Assembly (NCBI RefSeq): GCF_000429405.1
Contig: NZ_AUBU01000001.1
Coordinates: 567,321-631,320 of the forward strand
DNA: 64,000 nucleotides
Source: Algoriphagus marincola DSM 16067
GTDB lineage: Bacteria > Bacteroidota > Bacteroidia > Cytophagales > Cyclobacteriaceae
Reading direction: 5' to 3'
The first letter of the stretch is position 1, and the number at the start of each line of letters is the position of its first letter. Both the position numbers and the translations under genes were made by a program. The notes under the pieces are model-generated. The model was not told where the DNA came from and searched no databases. It saw only the letters and a list, made by a program, of their open reading frames with translations. Positions 16,667 through 25,664 of the stretch are shown here, piece by piece.

Positions 16667-17863
16667 CTACCTGGAGAGGCCTCGAGACAGGGCCTCTTTT
16701 TTTTGGAATTTTTTAAATTGAAAAATCCCTAGCATAGGGCCAATACTCAATAACCCCATGGCAGTTTGAATGCCTAGTACTGCGATCAACCACTCGGTCC
16801 ATTGAATGGACAGGATAGTCAGCCCGAATCCCAGGCAATTGACTAAGGTAAGAGCAGTCCCGCGATACTCTGCCGGAGTGGCTTGGGCAACTAAAGTAGA
16901 GAACTGTGGTGAATCTGCAGTGACAAGGATCCCCCAGATGAAAAGAAAAACTAAACCTAGGCCTCCGGCATTTGGAGGTAAAATCCATAAGTAAAGACAA
17001 CAAATCCCTGATCCTATCAAGGAAAATAAAGCGACAGAACGGCTTCCTACTTTCTCTGCAATGAATCCTCCGAGAGCACAGGAAAGTGCACCTATACCGA
17101 TGATTGAGAATGAGAAGATGGCATTTTGACCTGTCCCGGGTGCATGTTGCATTTGCCAAAAAATCAAAGCAGGTACAAACGCCCAAAAGGTATAGAGTTC
17201 CCACATATGTCCAAAATAGCCAGAAGCAGCACTTTTTAGTGAGTTGATTTGACTGAGACGTGGGAGGAGATTCCAGTCAAATTTGGGGCTTTTCCTGCGA
17301 TGGGGGCCGTCAGGCACACCAAATCCAACCAAGATACTTCCCATTAAGGCTAGTGCGGATGTTGTCCAAAAAATCGATTGATAGGAAAGCTGATACCCCA
17401 AGGCCTTCACTAAATAAGGAGAGGCCGTTCCAAATACTAGCGCCCCCACCAAAAGTCCCAATGCTTTTCCAAGTCCCTTCTCGTAGTAATCTGAGGCGAT
17501 TTTCATTCCCACTGGATAAATTCCAGCCAGAAAAAAGCCAACCAAAAAGCGAAGGACTAAAAGGCTTTCAAAATGTAAGGGAAGTATGGTGATGAGAAAA
17601 TTGAAAGTGGATGCGAGGAATCCGCTTGCTAGAAACACCTTGCTGGGTGAAAATCGATCTGGAATCGACAGAAGAGCAAATACAAGGGTGCCGGAAATAA
17701 ATCCAAACTGAACGGCCGAGGTAACGGCACCTGTCAGTTCGGATCTACCAAGGATCTCCCCAAGTTCAGGAATTACAGCATTTCCAGCAAACCAAAGGGA
17801 AGTACCCAAAAATTGCGCAATCACAATCAAGGTGAGTGCTTTTCCGGGCTTCATTTTCTTCAT
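16667..17863 (-). CDS. MFS transporter
   Basis: This 398-residue protein has 11-12 hydrophobic segments in two halves joined by a basic loop near residues 180-200 (GPHRRKSPKFDW). The N-terminal helix pattern and the intracellular loop motif place it in the major facilitator superfamily (CynX/YdcO-like or arabinose-efflux-like MFS_1). Substrate and direction cannot be read from sequence. Its ATG overlaps the aldo/keto reductase stop by four bases, and it is the last gene of a six-gene operon. Its end overlaps the terminator of the convergent gene. Confidence 0.88.
   Translation of the reverse strand: MKKMKPGKALTLIVIAQFLGTSLWFAGNAVIPELGEILGRSELTGAVTSAVQFGFISGTLVFALLSIPDRFSPSKVFLASGFLASTFNFLITILPLHFESLLVLRFLVGFFLAGIYPVGMKIASDYYEKGLGKALGLLVGALVFGTASPYLVKALGYQLSYQSIFWTTSALALMGSILVGFGVPDGPHRRKSPKFDWNLLPRLSQINSLKSAASGYFGHMWELYTFWAFVPALIFWQMQHAPGTGQNAIFSFSIIGIGALSCALGGFIAEKVGSRSVALFSLIGSGICCLYLWILPPNAGGLGLVFLFIWGILVTADSPQFSTLVAQATPAEYRGTALTLVNCLGFGLTILSIQWTEWLIAVLGIQTAMGLLSIGPMLGIFQFKKFQKKEALSRGLSR
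16675..16704 (+). terminator. Rho-independent terminator inside the 3' end of the convergent MFS gene
   Basis: A 7-bp stem, agaggcc (16675-16681) and ggcctct (16691-16697), is followed by a T run on the plus strand. It lies 26 bases after the exported protein stop and overlaps the last codons of the minus-strand MFS gene. Confidence 0.75.
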
Positions 17864-18882
17864 TTAGCTCCGATCAGAGATTTAATTTTTGTGATCTCCT
17901 CTACACTAAACTCGCTGTTTCCTATAGCAGAAACATTATCATCCAATTGCTCAGGTTTAGAGACTCCAACAAGCACGGAGGTGATTCTCGAGTCTTTCAA
18001 TAGCCACGCAATGGCCATTTGAGCAAGTGTTTGTCCTCTGCCAATAGCTATCTCATTGAGTTGTTTGATCATTTCGATTTTATCATCGCTGATTTGCTCT
18101 GGCTTAAGATACCTTCCATCCTTGGCAGCTCTTGAGTCTTCAGGAATTCCTTTCAGATACTTATCAGTCAAAAGGCCCTGCTCTAAGGGAGAAAAAGCGA
18201 TACTTCCTACTCCTTTGTCTCCTAAGACGTCCAAAAGTCCATCTTCTACCCAGCGATCAAGCATACTATACCTAGGTTGATGAATTAGCAAAGGGGTTCC
18301 CAAATCTTTCAAGATTTGATAGGCTTTGGCAGTTTCTTCTGCGCTGTATTGGGAAATGCCTACATAAAGGGCTTTTCCTTGCCTTACCAGTAAGTCAAGT
18401 GCTCCCATGGTTTCTTCCAAAGGCGTATGCGGATCGGGTCTGTGATGGTAGAAAATATCCACGTAGTCCAAGCCCATTCGTTTTAAACTCTGATCGCAGC
18501 TTGCGATGAGGTATTTTCTAGATCCCCAGTTTCCGTATGGACCAGGCCACATATCCCAACCTGCTTTGGAGGAGATAATTAATTCATCCCTGTAAGCACT
18601 AAAGTCCTTTTGAAGTATTCTTCCAAAATTCTCCTCTGCCGATCCAAAAGGAGGTCCGTAATTATTCGCCAAATCAAAGTGCGTGATTCCCAGATCAAAA
18701 GCTCTTCTGAGGATTTTTCGTCCCAAGGTGAAATCCGCATTGTGGCCGAAATTATGCCAAAGCCCTAAGCTTATCTCGGGTAAAAGTAATCCACTTCGTC
18801 CCGTTCTTCGATACTTCATTCCTGAGTATCTGCTTGAATCAGGATGATAAGGTGGAAGTGGGTTATGGTCGTTGATTTGCAT
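17860..18882 (-). CDS. aldo/keto reductase (YghZ/MgrA-like)
   Basis: The 340-residue NADPH-dependent reductase has the AKR tetrad Asp70 (HFDLANNYG), Tyr75, Lys106 (SSKAGW) and His146 or 147 (FYHHR). The TGRSGLLLPEISLGLW start and the WGSRKYL segment are typical of the AKR14/YghZ group, which reduces L-glyceraldehyde 3-phosphate and methylglyoxal. The C-terminal SVLVGVSKPEQLDDN is the cofactor-binding motif. It sits between the YfcC-type carrier (18-base gap) and the MFS gene (4-base overlap), so it is expected to act on the compound handled by that operon. Confidence 0.92.
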   Translation of the reverse strand: MQINDHNPLPPYHPDSSRYSGMKYRRTGRSGLLLPEISLGLWHNFGHNADFTLGRKILRRAFDLGITHFDLANNYGPPFGSAEENFGRILQKDFSAYRDELIISSKAGWDMWPGPYGNWGSRKYLIASCDQSLKRMGLDYVDIFYHHRPDPHTPLEETMGALDLLVRQGKALYVGISQYSAEETAKAYQILKDLGTPLLIHQPRYSMLDRWVEDGLLDVLGDKGVGSIAFSPLEQGLLTDKYLKGIPEDSRAAKDGRYLKPEQISDDKIEMIKQLNEIAIGRGQTLAQMAIAWLLKDSRITSVLVGVSKPEQLDDNVSAIGNSEFSVEEITKIKSLIGAK

Positions 18883-18900
18883 ATTGATAGGTTTTTAGGT

Positions 18901-20238
18901 TTACTGAAACCAAATTAAGGCGATAATTAAGGATAACAAACAGACACCTGCAACGAAAAGCCAGCTTTTTATCACAAACCGAATCCAATCATTGTATTTT
19001 ACACCAGCGGCGGCTATTACTGCCATCATTCCTCCATTAGTAGGAGATAAAATATCCATTAAACCTGAGGCATATTGGGTAGCCAAAACTGCTAATTGCC
19101 TCGAAATACCCAAAAGGTCCATCAAAGGCACTGCTAGCGGAATTGTTAATACATTTTGTCCTGATGTACTGGGGACAGGGATATGAATCAGCGCTTGAGA
19201 TACGAAAAGCCCAACAACAGCAAATTGCTCTGGAAGTGCTTCTAGAGGTGAAAATAGTCCATATATCACCGTATCGATGATTTGACCTTTTTCCAATACC
19301 AAGTAAACACTTCGGGCAAGACCTACAATTACACCCGCAAAAATCATCTCGCTAAAGCCCGCTGCATAGGTTCTTGCCGTCCCGTTGATTCCTAGTTTCC
19401 CGATCAGTCCACAGCTAACTCCGATCACAAAAAATAAGGAAGACATTTCATTATATCCCCAATCATATTGTGTGATCCCATATCCCATGACCACTATTCC
19501 ACCTAATGAAAGAATCAAAATTAAGCCCTTTCTCCATCCAATTGCTTGACCTGGTATCATTTCTAGTTCCTGCTGCTGAACTTTTGGGCGACCACTTCGA
19601 ATCATCAACCAAGTCCATAAAACAAATCCAAGGAAAAAGAAAACCATCCGGTAAAGCAGCCCTTCGGAAAGTTCTAACTCGGCAAGTTGTTGGCCAATAA
19701 GTGAGTTAAAAGGATTGATGGGAGAAAAGCCAGAACCGAGTAGTGAGGAGCCTAGCGTGAGTCCAATGATAGCTTTGATATCGAATTTTAAATTCCGGGC
19801 TAAAACCACCAAAACAGGCACCATGGCAATGATCTCCTCTTGCATGGCAATGGTCGCTCCAGCAAAAGCGAAGCCTAATGAGAGAAAAATTAAAAGAAGC
19901 TGTTTCTGATTTCTGAATTTATAAATAAGTGATTCTACCCCAGCTTGAAGAGCTCCTGTTTTTTCCACCACATAAAAAGCTCCTCCCAGCAATAAAATCA
20001 AGACCAAGATGTCACTCCCCAAAATGAGTCCTTCCGGAATGGAGACTATCAGCTCTTGCAGTGAAATGTTCTCCTTTTCAATTTGCTCATAGCTTCCCTG
20101 AAGTACCACTTCTCTTCCCGTTTTTGGGTCGAGCTCTCTAGAATAGATCCCAGAGGGAATCAGAAAAGATGCTATCCAGGATAAAACAACAAAAGCCAAT
20201 AAAATGACCATGGGATGAGGAAAGGATAGTTTCTTCAT
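18901..20238 (-). CDS. YfcC/DcuC-family membrane carrier
   Basis: The 445-residue membrane protein has about 11-12 hydrophobic segments. Its conserved elements are SFLIPSGIYSR near the N-terminus, the re-entrant loop SSLLGSGFSPINPFNS, and a second loop with HIPVPSTSGQNVLTIP and SPTNGGMMAV. These mark the C4-dicarboxylate carrier-like family (PF03606, YfcC group). Members move amino-acid or carboxylate substrates with ions; the substrate here is unknown. Its start overlaps the stop of the serine hydrolase gene by four bases. Confidence 0.9.
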   Translation of the reverse strand: MKKLSFPHPMVILLAFVVLSWIASFLIPSGIYSRELDPKTGREVVLQGSYEQIEKENISLQELIVSIPEGLILGSDILVLILLLGGAFYVVEKTGALQAGVESLIYKFRNQKQLLLIFLSLGFAFAGATIAMQEEIIAMVPVLVVLARNLKFDIKAIIGLTLGSSLLGSGFSPINPFNSLIGQQLAELELSEGLLYRMVFFFLGFVLWTWLMIRSGRPKVQQQELEMIPGQAIGWRKGLILILSLGGIVVMGYGITQYDWGYNEMSSLFFVIGVSCGLIGKLGINGTARTYAAGFSEMIFAGVIVGLARSVYLVLEKGQIIDTVIYGLFSPLEALPEQFAVVGLFVSQALIHIPVPSTSGQNVLTIPLAVPLMDLLGISRQLAVLATQYASGLMDILSPTNGGMMAVIAAAGVKYNDWIRFVIKSWLFVAGVCLLSLIIALIWFQ

Positions 20239-21353
20239 ACTTCTAGGATTTTAATGATTTTTCTGGCTAGGTCTATTCGGAAATTTCCGTTGTCTCGAGT
20301 ATTGGATAGGATGATAATTCCAAATTCTTTTTCGGGGTCGAAGATTAGCAAAGAGCTATAGCCCGCCTGACCACCAAAGTGTCCCATCCAATTACTCTCC
20401 GGCCCAACTGCAATCTGCTGAAATCCTGCCCAACTTTCATTCTCGTTTACCTCAAGAGCCTGAACGTTGGATTTCAACATACCTAGGTCAGCACGGATAA
20501 GTTGAGTCGTGACTTTATTCAAATCATCGAGCGTGCTGATCATTCCGGAGGAAGGGTAGGGGCTTACCTGATACGTGAATGGATGTGGTTTGAGACGCTT
20601 CCATACATAAGTCTTTCGGTACCCCATTACTACCGGATTCTCCTCTTGCGAATTACCTTTGAAATAACTGTTTTGCAAATCTAAATCTTCGCTTAGCCAC
20701 CGGTTGAGCAGATTTTCATAGGAGTGGCCGGAGTCTTTTTCCAACAGATATCCCAAAAGTTCGTAATTGAAATCAGCATATTTGTAGGATAGATCTCCCT
20801 TTCCGTTTAGTTGTTTTGGAAGCTGACTCCAGACAAAATCCTGCAAGTTCGGGGTGTTCTTTTTTCTGAAAAAACCTGAAAAGAAACTTGCATCTCGCAG
20901 ACCGGATTGATGTCGCAAGATTTGGGAAAAGCTTAATTCCCCAATTTCGGGATATTTTGAGTTTAACTCAGGAGAAAGGCTTTTTATTGAATCAAGGATG
21001 TTAAGCCCTTTTTCCTGAAGGTAACTGGAAAGATAAAGCGCCAAAAAAATCTTAGAAATGGAAGCAACATGGATTTTTGATTGCGATGTGAGGCTGTCTT
21101 TTTTTTCCAGGCTTTCATACCCGAGGGTATTTTTATAAAGCACCTGTGAGTTGGAAATAACTCCCACAGCCAAGCCTGCCAGATGATGCTCGTTTACAGT
21201 TTGAATCAAAATGGAATCAAGCTGATCTTGTTGATTCTTGATACTGATAGGAGGAGCTAAGTTGACTCTTGGAAAGCTTTGCCACCATTCTTTTGCCAGA
21301 AACAAGGCAAAAATAGTGGCAAGCCCAATAAGAATCCACTTCAATGACTGCAT
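20235..21353 (-). CDS. serine hydrolase of the beta-lactamase/class C family
   Basis: This 372-residue protein has an N-terminal membrane anchor or signal (residues 5-22) and a penicillin-binding fold. The SxxK motif is Ser98-Ile-Ser-Lys101. The expected YxN is Y192-A-D194 in KYADFNYELLG, an Asp for Asn change seen in some esterase-type members. The third motif is HFGG near residue 330. The fold covers esterases, D-aminopeptidases and beta-lactamases; the YAD variant and operon context favour an esterase or amidase over antibiotic resistance. It shares one base with the stop of the flavin monooxygenase (TGATG) and overlaps the carrier gene by four. Confidence 0.88.
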   Translation of the reverse strand: MQSLKWILIGLATIFALFLAKEWWQSFPRVNLAPPISIKNQQDQLDSILIQTVNEHHLAGLAVGVISNSQVLYKNTLGYESLEKKDSLTSQSKIHVASISKIFLALYLSSYLQEKGLNILDSIKSLSPELNSKYPEIGELSFSQILRHQSGLRDASFFSGFFRKKNTPNLQDFVWSQLPKQLNGKGDLSYKYADFNYELLGYLLEKDSGHSYENLLNRWLSEDLDLQNSYFKGNSQEENPVVMGYRKTYVWKRLKPHPFTYQVSPYPSSGMISTLDDLNKVTTQLIRADLGMLKSNVQALEVNENESWAGFQQIAVGPESNWMGHFGGQAGYSSLLIFDPEKEFGIIILSNTRDNGNFRIDLARKIIKILEV

Positions 21354-22699
21354 CAGGTCTCTTGGTTTTGTTCAACCGAAAGCGCCTTTAAAGTGGGTGT
21401 TTTGGAGACGTAGTTTTTGGGAAGTTGCTTTTTCAAGTCTTTCACAAATCGGTGAAAATCAACAGTAATGGTGTGTCGGGGTGAATTGATTTGCTTGAAA
21501 TCAGGGTTTTTGACCTCTTTTTCACAAAGTTCTTCCAAGTTTGCCGGGCGTTTCCAATTGCCAATTAGCTCTTGTGCCATTAGCTTGCTTTGAAGCTCTG
21601 CGCCAGGCCAGATACAGCCGAGTGGTTGGAATATACCGATGAAGTGAAGATTGGTGATTTTAGGATGAAACATTTTAAGGTAAAGAGGGACCGGTCCTGA
21701 ACTGTAATCAATAAAGTCTTTGTCAAAGAAAGGATGACTCAGCCAATAACCTGTACATGCAATGATGGTGTCGTAATCTTCTTCTTTTCCATCTTCAAAA
21801 ATCACCTTTTTACCTTCAAATTTTTTGATGTCCATCCGCGGCTTGACTTTTCCATGTCGGATTTTGTGTAGCAATTCATCATTGATAGTAGGGTGCGTCG
21901 CTCCAAAGTGCTCCGTGGGTGGGCGAAGTCCGTAAGCTTCATTTTTACCGATGATGATTCGAAGGAGGATGGAATTCAAAAACATTCGAAGTCTTGGTGG
22001 AATCCATTTAGACTGTTCTGCAACTTTATCCGAAGGCTTTCCAAAAATAAATTTAGGAACAATTCGATAGCCTCTTCTCCATGAAATGGCTGTTTTCTTG
22101 GATACCCTACTCGTCTCCACAGCTACGTCACAGGCGGAATTTCCTCCTCCAATGACCAGCACCCGCTTGTCCTTGAATGGGGCTGCTTTTTTATAGTGAT
22201 GGGAATGGAGAAATTCTCCTGAAAATTCACCTGCGTAATTTGGGTACCGAGGTTTCCAGTGATGACCATTGGCTACTGCCAGATTGGTGAAAAGCTCTTT
22301 TTCCTCTATTCCATCTTTCTCAGTGGTAATTTCCCATGTCTCCTCATCAATCCACCGACAATGCTTGACCATTATGCCAAAACGAATATGAGGATAGAGA
22401 TTAAAGTGAGCTGCATAGGTCTGAAAATAGCGTCTTAGCTCATCATGTGAAGGATAGTCGGCCGTCTCCGGATCAAAATCATCAAAGGTGAAGTCCTCGT
22501 ATTGCGAGAGTGTTTTAGAAGAAATGATATGCGTAGTCTCAAATACACTGGAATGACTTTCGTCTTCAGAGTAGATCCAATTACCCCCGACATCGTGATT
22601 TCTATCAAAGGCAACCGCCTCGATTCCCTGATCTAGAAGGTTTTTGAGGGCCGTGATACCTGATGGCCCAGCTCCGATGACAGCTACTTTCTTCTTCAT
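21353..22699 (-). CDS. flavin-dependent monooxygenase (FMO type)
   Basis: The 448-residue class B flavoprotein uses FAD and NADPH with oxygen. It has the FAD loop GAGPSG (9-14), the FMO identifying motif F159-x-G161-x3-H165-x3-Y169-K170, the NADPH loop GGGNSA (184-189), and the ATG-like CTGY near 310. Members hydroxylate N or S atoms or carry out Baeyer-Villiger oxidation of ketones. The exact HxxxYK form points to an N-hydroxylating or S-oxidising FMO rather than a classical BVMO (FxGxxxHxxxWP/D), but the substrate is unknown. It is coupled on both sides: DUF5996 upstream (4-base overlap) and the serine hydrolase downstream. Confidence 0.92.
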   Translation of the reverse strand: MKKKVAVIGAGPSGITALKNLLDQGIEAVAFDRNHDVGGNWIYSEDESHSSVFETTHIISSKTLSQYEDFTFDDFDPETADYPSHDELRRYFQTYAAHFNLYPHIRFGIMVKHCRWIDEETWEITTEKDGIEEKELFTNLAVANGHHWKPRYPNYAGEFSGEFLHSHHYKKAAPFKDKRVLVIGGGNSACDVAVETSRVSKKTAISWRRGYRIVPKFIFGKPSDKVAEQSKWIPPRLRMFLNSILLRIIIGKNEAYGLRPPTEHFGATHPTINDELLHKIRHGKVKPRMDIKKFEGKKVIFEDGKEEDYDTIIACTGYWLSHPFFDKDFIDYSSGPVPLYLKMFHPKITNLHFIGIFQPLGCIWPGAELQSKLMAQELIGNWKRPANLEELCEKEVKNPDFKQINSPRHTITVDFHRFVKDLKKQLPKNYVSKTPTLKALSVEQNQET

Positions 22700-23640
22700 A
22701 TGGTAATATTGGAGTTTTTCTTTTCTAAAGATGAGAAGTCACAATCTAATTGATTTCTATCCCAACTCCCCACTTCAGTGGCTGCTTTATAAGTTGATTC
22801 CAAGAAGTCCAGTAATTTTTTGGTGGGATCAGCAGCTTTTTGAACAGCTTCATAGGGTAGAATAAACTCTCCTAAATCATCACTCCAATAGGCTTCTTCA
22901 GGTTGGACTTTTTTGTTTTTAAAATCGGGATGGTTTGGATAGCAATAGGCATAGAAAACTGCTTTTGGAAATTGCTCTCCTCCTGGCCAAAAACCCACAC
23001 TGAATACCTCATGCGAATAAGCTTCCTGCATGACTTCTTTGGCTAGATTGGGTACTTCTCCTTCGAATTCTGGGGCAGTAGCTCCAGAGAAACGCGTATA
23101 TGCCAGGTCAAATGATCCCCAAAAGAAATGAATGGGACTGTTTTTTCCTCTGAACCTTGAGCGAAATACCGTCATCACATTATGGATTTGAATCAAGGCT
23201 TTCCAGATATTTTTGGCTTCGTTTGGAAGGTAGGGGATTCTTTTGGTGTTTTGGTCGAAGGGAATGGCTTCAGGAATTTCATTCGGGGTTTTTGTGATTT
23301 TTACCTTTATCCCGATAAAGTCTAGTTTTTCCCGAAGTTGTTCAAAAAAACTAGCTACCGTCTGGTTGCCTAGCGAAAATCTGTCGCGAGTACCATTGGA
23401 AGATCGAATTTTCAGCTCGTGCTGGGTAAAGTCAAATTTGATTTCAAAAATACCTCCTTCATAGGGAATTGGTCCGGTAGTCATGCCTTGAGCATCCAAA
23501 TAAAGCGCTACATGCCAAGAGTGGTTTTGCCAAGGTGATTTTCTGAGCCGGACCTTGCCTACCATCTGAGACCATTGATGTAAAAGGTAAGCGGTGTCCT
23601 TGTAGGCACTATAATCTAAAATGGGCCATTTTGCTTTCAT
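22696..23640 (-). CDS. DUF5996 family protein
   Basis: The 314-residue protein matches DUF5996: WPILDYSAYKDTAYLLHQWSQMVGKVRL at the start, then NHSWHVALYLDA, a long middle with SPIHFFWGSFDLAYTRFSG, then SHEVFSVGFWPGG and EAYWSDDLGEFILPY. The family is widespread, has no known function, and is soluble with no signal peptide. A GTG at 23646 adds two residues, but the ATG at 23640 is better. It is the first gene of the coupled operon and overlaps the monooxygenase start by four bases, so it may share that substrate or stress condition. Confidence 0.88.
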   Translation of the reverse strand: MKAKWPILDYSAYKDTAYLLHQWSQMVGKVRLRKSPWQNHSWHVALYLDAQGMTTGPIPYEGGIFEIKFDFTQHELKIRSSNGTRDRFSLGNQTVASFFEQLREKLDFIGIKVKITKTPNEIPEAIPFDQNTKRIPYLPNEAKNIWKALIQIHNVMTVFRSRFRGKNSPIHFFWGSFDLAYTRFSGATAPEFEGEVPNLAKEVMQEAYSHEVFSVGFWPGGEQFPKAVFYAYCYPNHPDFKNKKVQPEEAYWSDDLGEFILPYEAVQKAADPTKKLLDFLESTYKAATEVGSWDRNQLDCDFSSLEKKNSNITI

Positions 23641-23697
23641 ACTCACAACAGAAAAGTTTTCTTCAATTTAAATCATTTATTCAAAGCATTACAATAA

Positions 23698-24390
23698 TTA
23701 GGGTTTCAAAAGGATTTTTTTAAGATTTTCCAATCCCTGAGTGGCAGGTAGGACGAGGTGCTTCGCTCGGTGATGTAGCTTGGAGGATGGGATATTGGGG
23801 TCAACAACAAAGATCTCTGCCTGATCCGGAACATAAGAAACCAAGCTTGCTGCTGGATAAACCTCCAATGAGGTACCTACAATCACAAAAATATCAGCTT
23901 GTTGTGCCAGTTCGATAGCATCTAGCATTTTGGGTACAGGCTCTCCAAACCAAACCACATGAGGTCTAAGCTGACTCCCTTTCGCACATTTGTCTCCTTT
24001 TTTTATTTCCCAATGATCCAAGTCATAGACCAATTTTGGATCGAGTGAACTCTGCGCTTTTCTTAATTCACCATGGAGGTGCAATACTTGAGATGATCCG
24101 GCTCTTTCGTGGAGATCATCGACATTTTGGGTGATGATTTGAACTTCATAATGTTCTTCCAATTCCGCTAATATCCGGTGTGCCAGATTAGGCTGGCACT
24201 CGTACATTTGCTTTCTTCGGCGGTTATAAAACTCTTGGACTAAATCCTGATTTCTGCGCCAGCCTTCTGGAGAAGCCACTTCCATGACATTATGACCTTC
24301 CCATAGTCCACCTGAGTCCCTAAAAGTTTTTATCCCGCTCTCAGCAGAGATTCCGGCACCGGTCAATACAACAAGTTTTTTCTTATGCAT
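23698..24390 (-). CDS. Sir2-family NAD-dependent deacylase (CobB class III-like)
   Basis: The 230-residue sirtuin removes acyl groups from lysine using NAD. The NAD motifs are GAGISAESGIKTFRDSGGLW (from residue 11), TQNVDDLHERAG (87-98) and catalytic His106 in LHLHGEL. Tyr55 and Arg58 in FYNRRRKQ match the Y-x-x-R pair that binds succinyl and malonyl groups in class III sirtuins. The usual four zinc cysteines are absent: only one Cys lies between HGEL and the PHVVWFGE strand. It sits 57 bases upstream of the DUF5996 gene and 33 bases after the CarboxypepD_reg gene. Confidence 0.93.
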   Translation of the reverse strand: MHKKKLVVLTGAGISAESGIKTFRDSGGLWEGHNVMEVASPEGWRRNQDLVQEFYNRRRKQMYECQPNLAHRILAELEEHYEVQIITQNVDDLHERAGSSQVLHLHGELRKAQSSLDPKLVYDLDHWEIKKGDKCAKGSQLRPHVVWFGEPVPKMLDAIELAQQADIFVIVGTSLEVYPAASLVSYVPDQAEIFVVDPNIPSSKLHHRAKHLVLPATQGLENLKKILLKP

Positions 24391-24423
24391 GATTTCTTAG
24401 CGTTGACATAGGAAGTTTCTTAA

Positions 24424-25620
24424 TTAGTTCGGAGGTAGATAATCCAGAGGCATAAGGTCTGCTACTTTTTCCCAACCCATGTATCCATCTATCAATATCG
24501 CAAATGGATCTGGATAGCTGCCATTCTCAAAAATCTGTAATTTTTTATTTTGAAAATACAAGGTGGAAATCTGAGGTCCAGGTTTTTTGGGGTTATTTTG
24601 ACCAAGGTATTCTCTTGGTTCCGACTCTAGTTTGAAAGTGACATGTAAAGCAAAATCAACTTCTAAAAATGTGTTGTTTTCCGAGTCTCTGGATAGTAAA
24701 ATTTTAGGATCAATTGGACTCTTTTCCAATTGATCAATACTGTCTGGTAAGCTTTCTTTATCTAAAAAGTCTCTTTTGAGAATGGACTTTATGGTTTCTG
24801 AAGAAGTTGAATCGTATTGCTTTTTGGCCTGAAGGATTAGACTATCAGCAGGTTTATCGGGATTGGGAATACGGTATAACCTACGAATCTCAAATCCTTC
24901 CTCGCTTGCGATTCCTTGATGCAAACTTCTAATCAGATGTTGGAGACTACCTTGATAGGCTTCTAGTCGATTCTTTTGGATTTTTCGTAATCTCGACTTA
25001 GATAAATCTCCTTCTTCCCTGAAAAGCGGATATCCAGCATACTGATAGGTCGATCCTCTTGATCTGAATTGAAACTCTTCAAGCTGAAAATCCAAGTAAT
25101 AGCCCAGGTTTGGGTTGTGAATTTTTAAATTTTTGGCTGCAGTTACCCGAAGTATTCCTTTTTGGGACTGATCATCCATTCGAAGGACTTTCTCATTTTC
25201 AATTTTCGCTTTGGAAGCATTTTTACTATTTCCGAGAAAGTAGAGTTTAAAAGTTTGAAGATTTTTATACCAAGAAGGATCACGCTCATCTTCGACTTCA
25301 ATTTCATTCAGCTCAGTATCGCTTGGTTTCAAAAATATGATATAACCGGGTTTTGGTAATCTATTTGATTGGATCGAGAAGGTAGCACTTTCATATCCCA
25401 GCATTCGTACGATTACCTCAAAACTCCCAGAAGGAATCTCCATGGAGAAGGCTCCATTTTCATCTGCCGTTGTACCTAAAGTGGTATTAGCCAAGTAAAC
25501 AGTTGCATAGGGAATAGGGCTTTCTGTAACGGGCTCAAGTATTCTGCCTTTCAGGATCTGCTGTGAACTAGCTGCAAAAGAAATGATATGAGTGAATAAT
25601 AGTACATAGATCCATTTCAT
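24424..25620 (-). CDS. exported protein with carboxypeptidase-like regulatory domain
   Basis: This 398-residue protein has a signal peptide (through AASSQ near residue 20) and then an Ig-like CarboxypepD_reg domain (about 22-105). That domain carries the typical GRILEPVTESPIPYATVYLANTTLGT and DENGAFSMEIP. The remaining 290 residues are charged and do not match a family I can name, though the architecture resembles shortened DUF5686-like surface proteins without the C-terminal barrel. I infer a periplasmic or outer-membrane location. It starts just after the topA terminator and reads into the Sir2 gene. Confidence 0.82.
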   Translation of the reverse strand: MKWIYVLLFTHIISFAASSQQILKGRILEPVTESPIPYATVYLANTTLGTTADENGAFSMEIPSGSFEVIVRMLGYESATFSIQSNRLPKPGYIIFLKPSDTELNEIEVEDERDPSWYKNLQTFKLYFLGNSKNASKAKIENEKVLRMDDQSQKGILRVTAAKNLKIHNPNLGYYLDFQLEEFQFRSRGSTYQYAGYPLFREEGDLSKSRLRKIQKNRLEAYQGSLQHLIRSLHQGIASEEGFEIRRLYRIPNPDKPADSLILQAKKQYDSTSSETIKSILKRDFLDKESLPDSIDQLEKSPIDPKILLSRDSENNTFLEVDFALHVTFKLESEPREYLGQNNPKKPGPQISTLYFQNKKLQIFENGSYPDPFAILIDGYMGWEKVADLMPLDYLPPN

Positions 25621-25632
25621 AGGAAAATCTAT

Positions 25633-25656
25633 AAAAAAAGCCGGATTTTACCGGCT
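25633..25656 (-). terminator. Rho-independent terminator after topA
   Basis: A 6-bp stem (agccgg and ccggct) with loop atttta is followed on the minus strand by seven T. It lies 9 bases after the topA stop, between topA and the CarboxypepD_reg gene. Confidence 0.8.
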
Positions 25657-25664
25657 CTTTGAAT

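Noticed and set aside
20235..21353. Beta-lactamase resistance gene
   Set aside because: The fold is shared by esterases; the YAD motif and the operon context do not support lactam hydrolysis.
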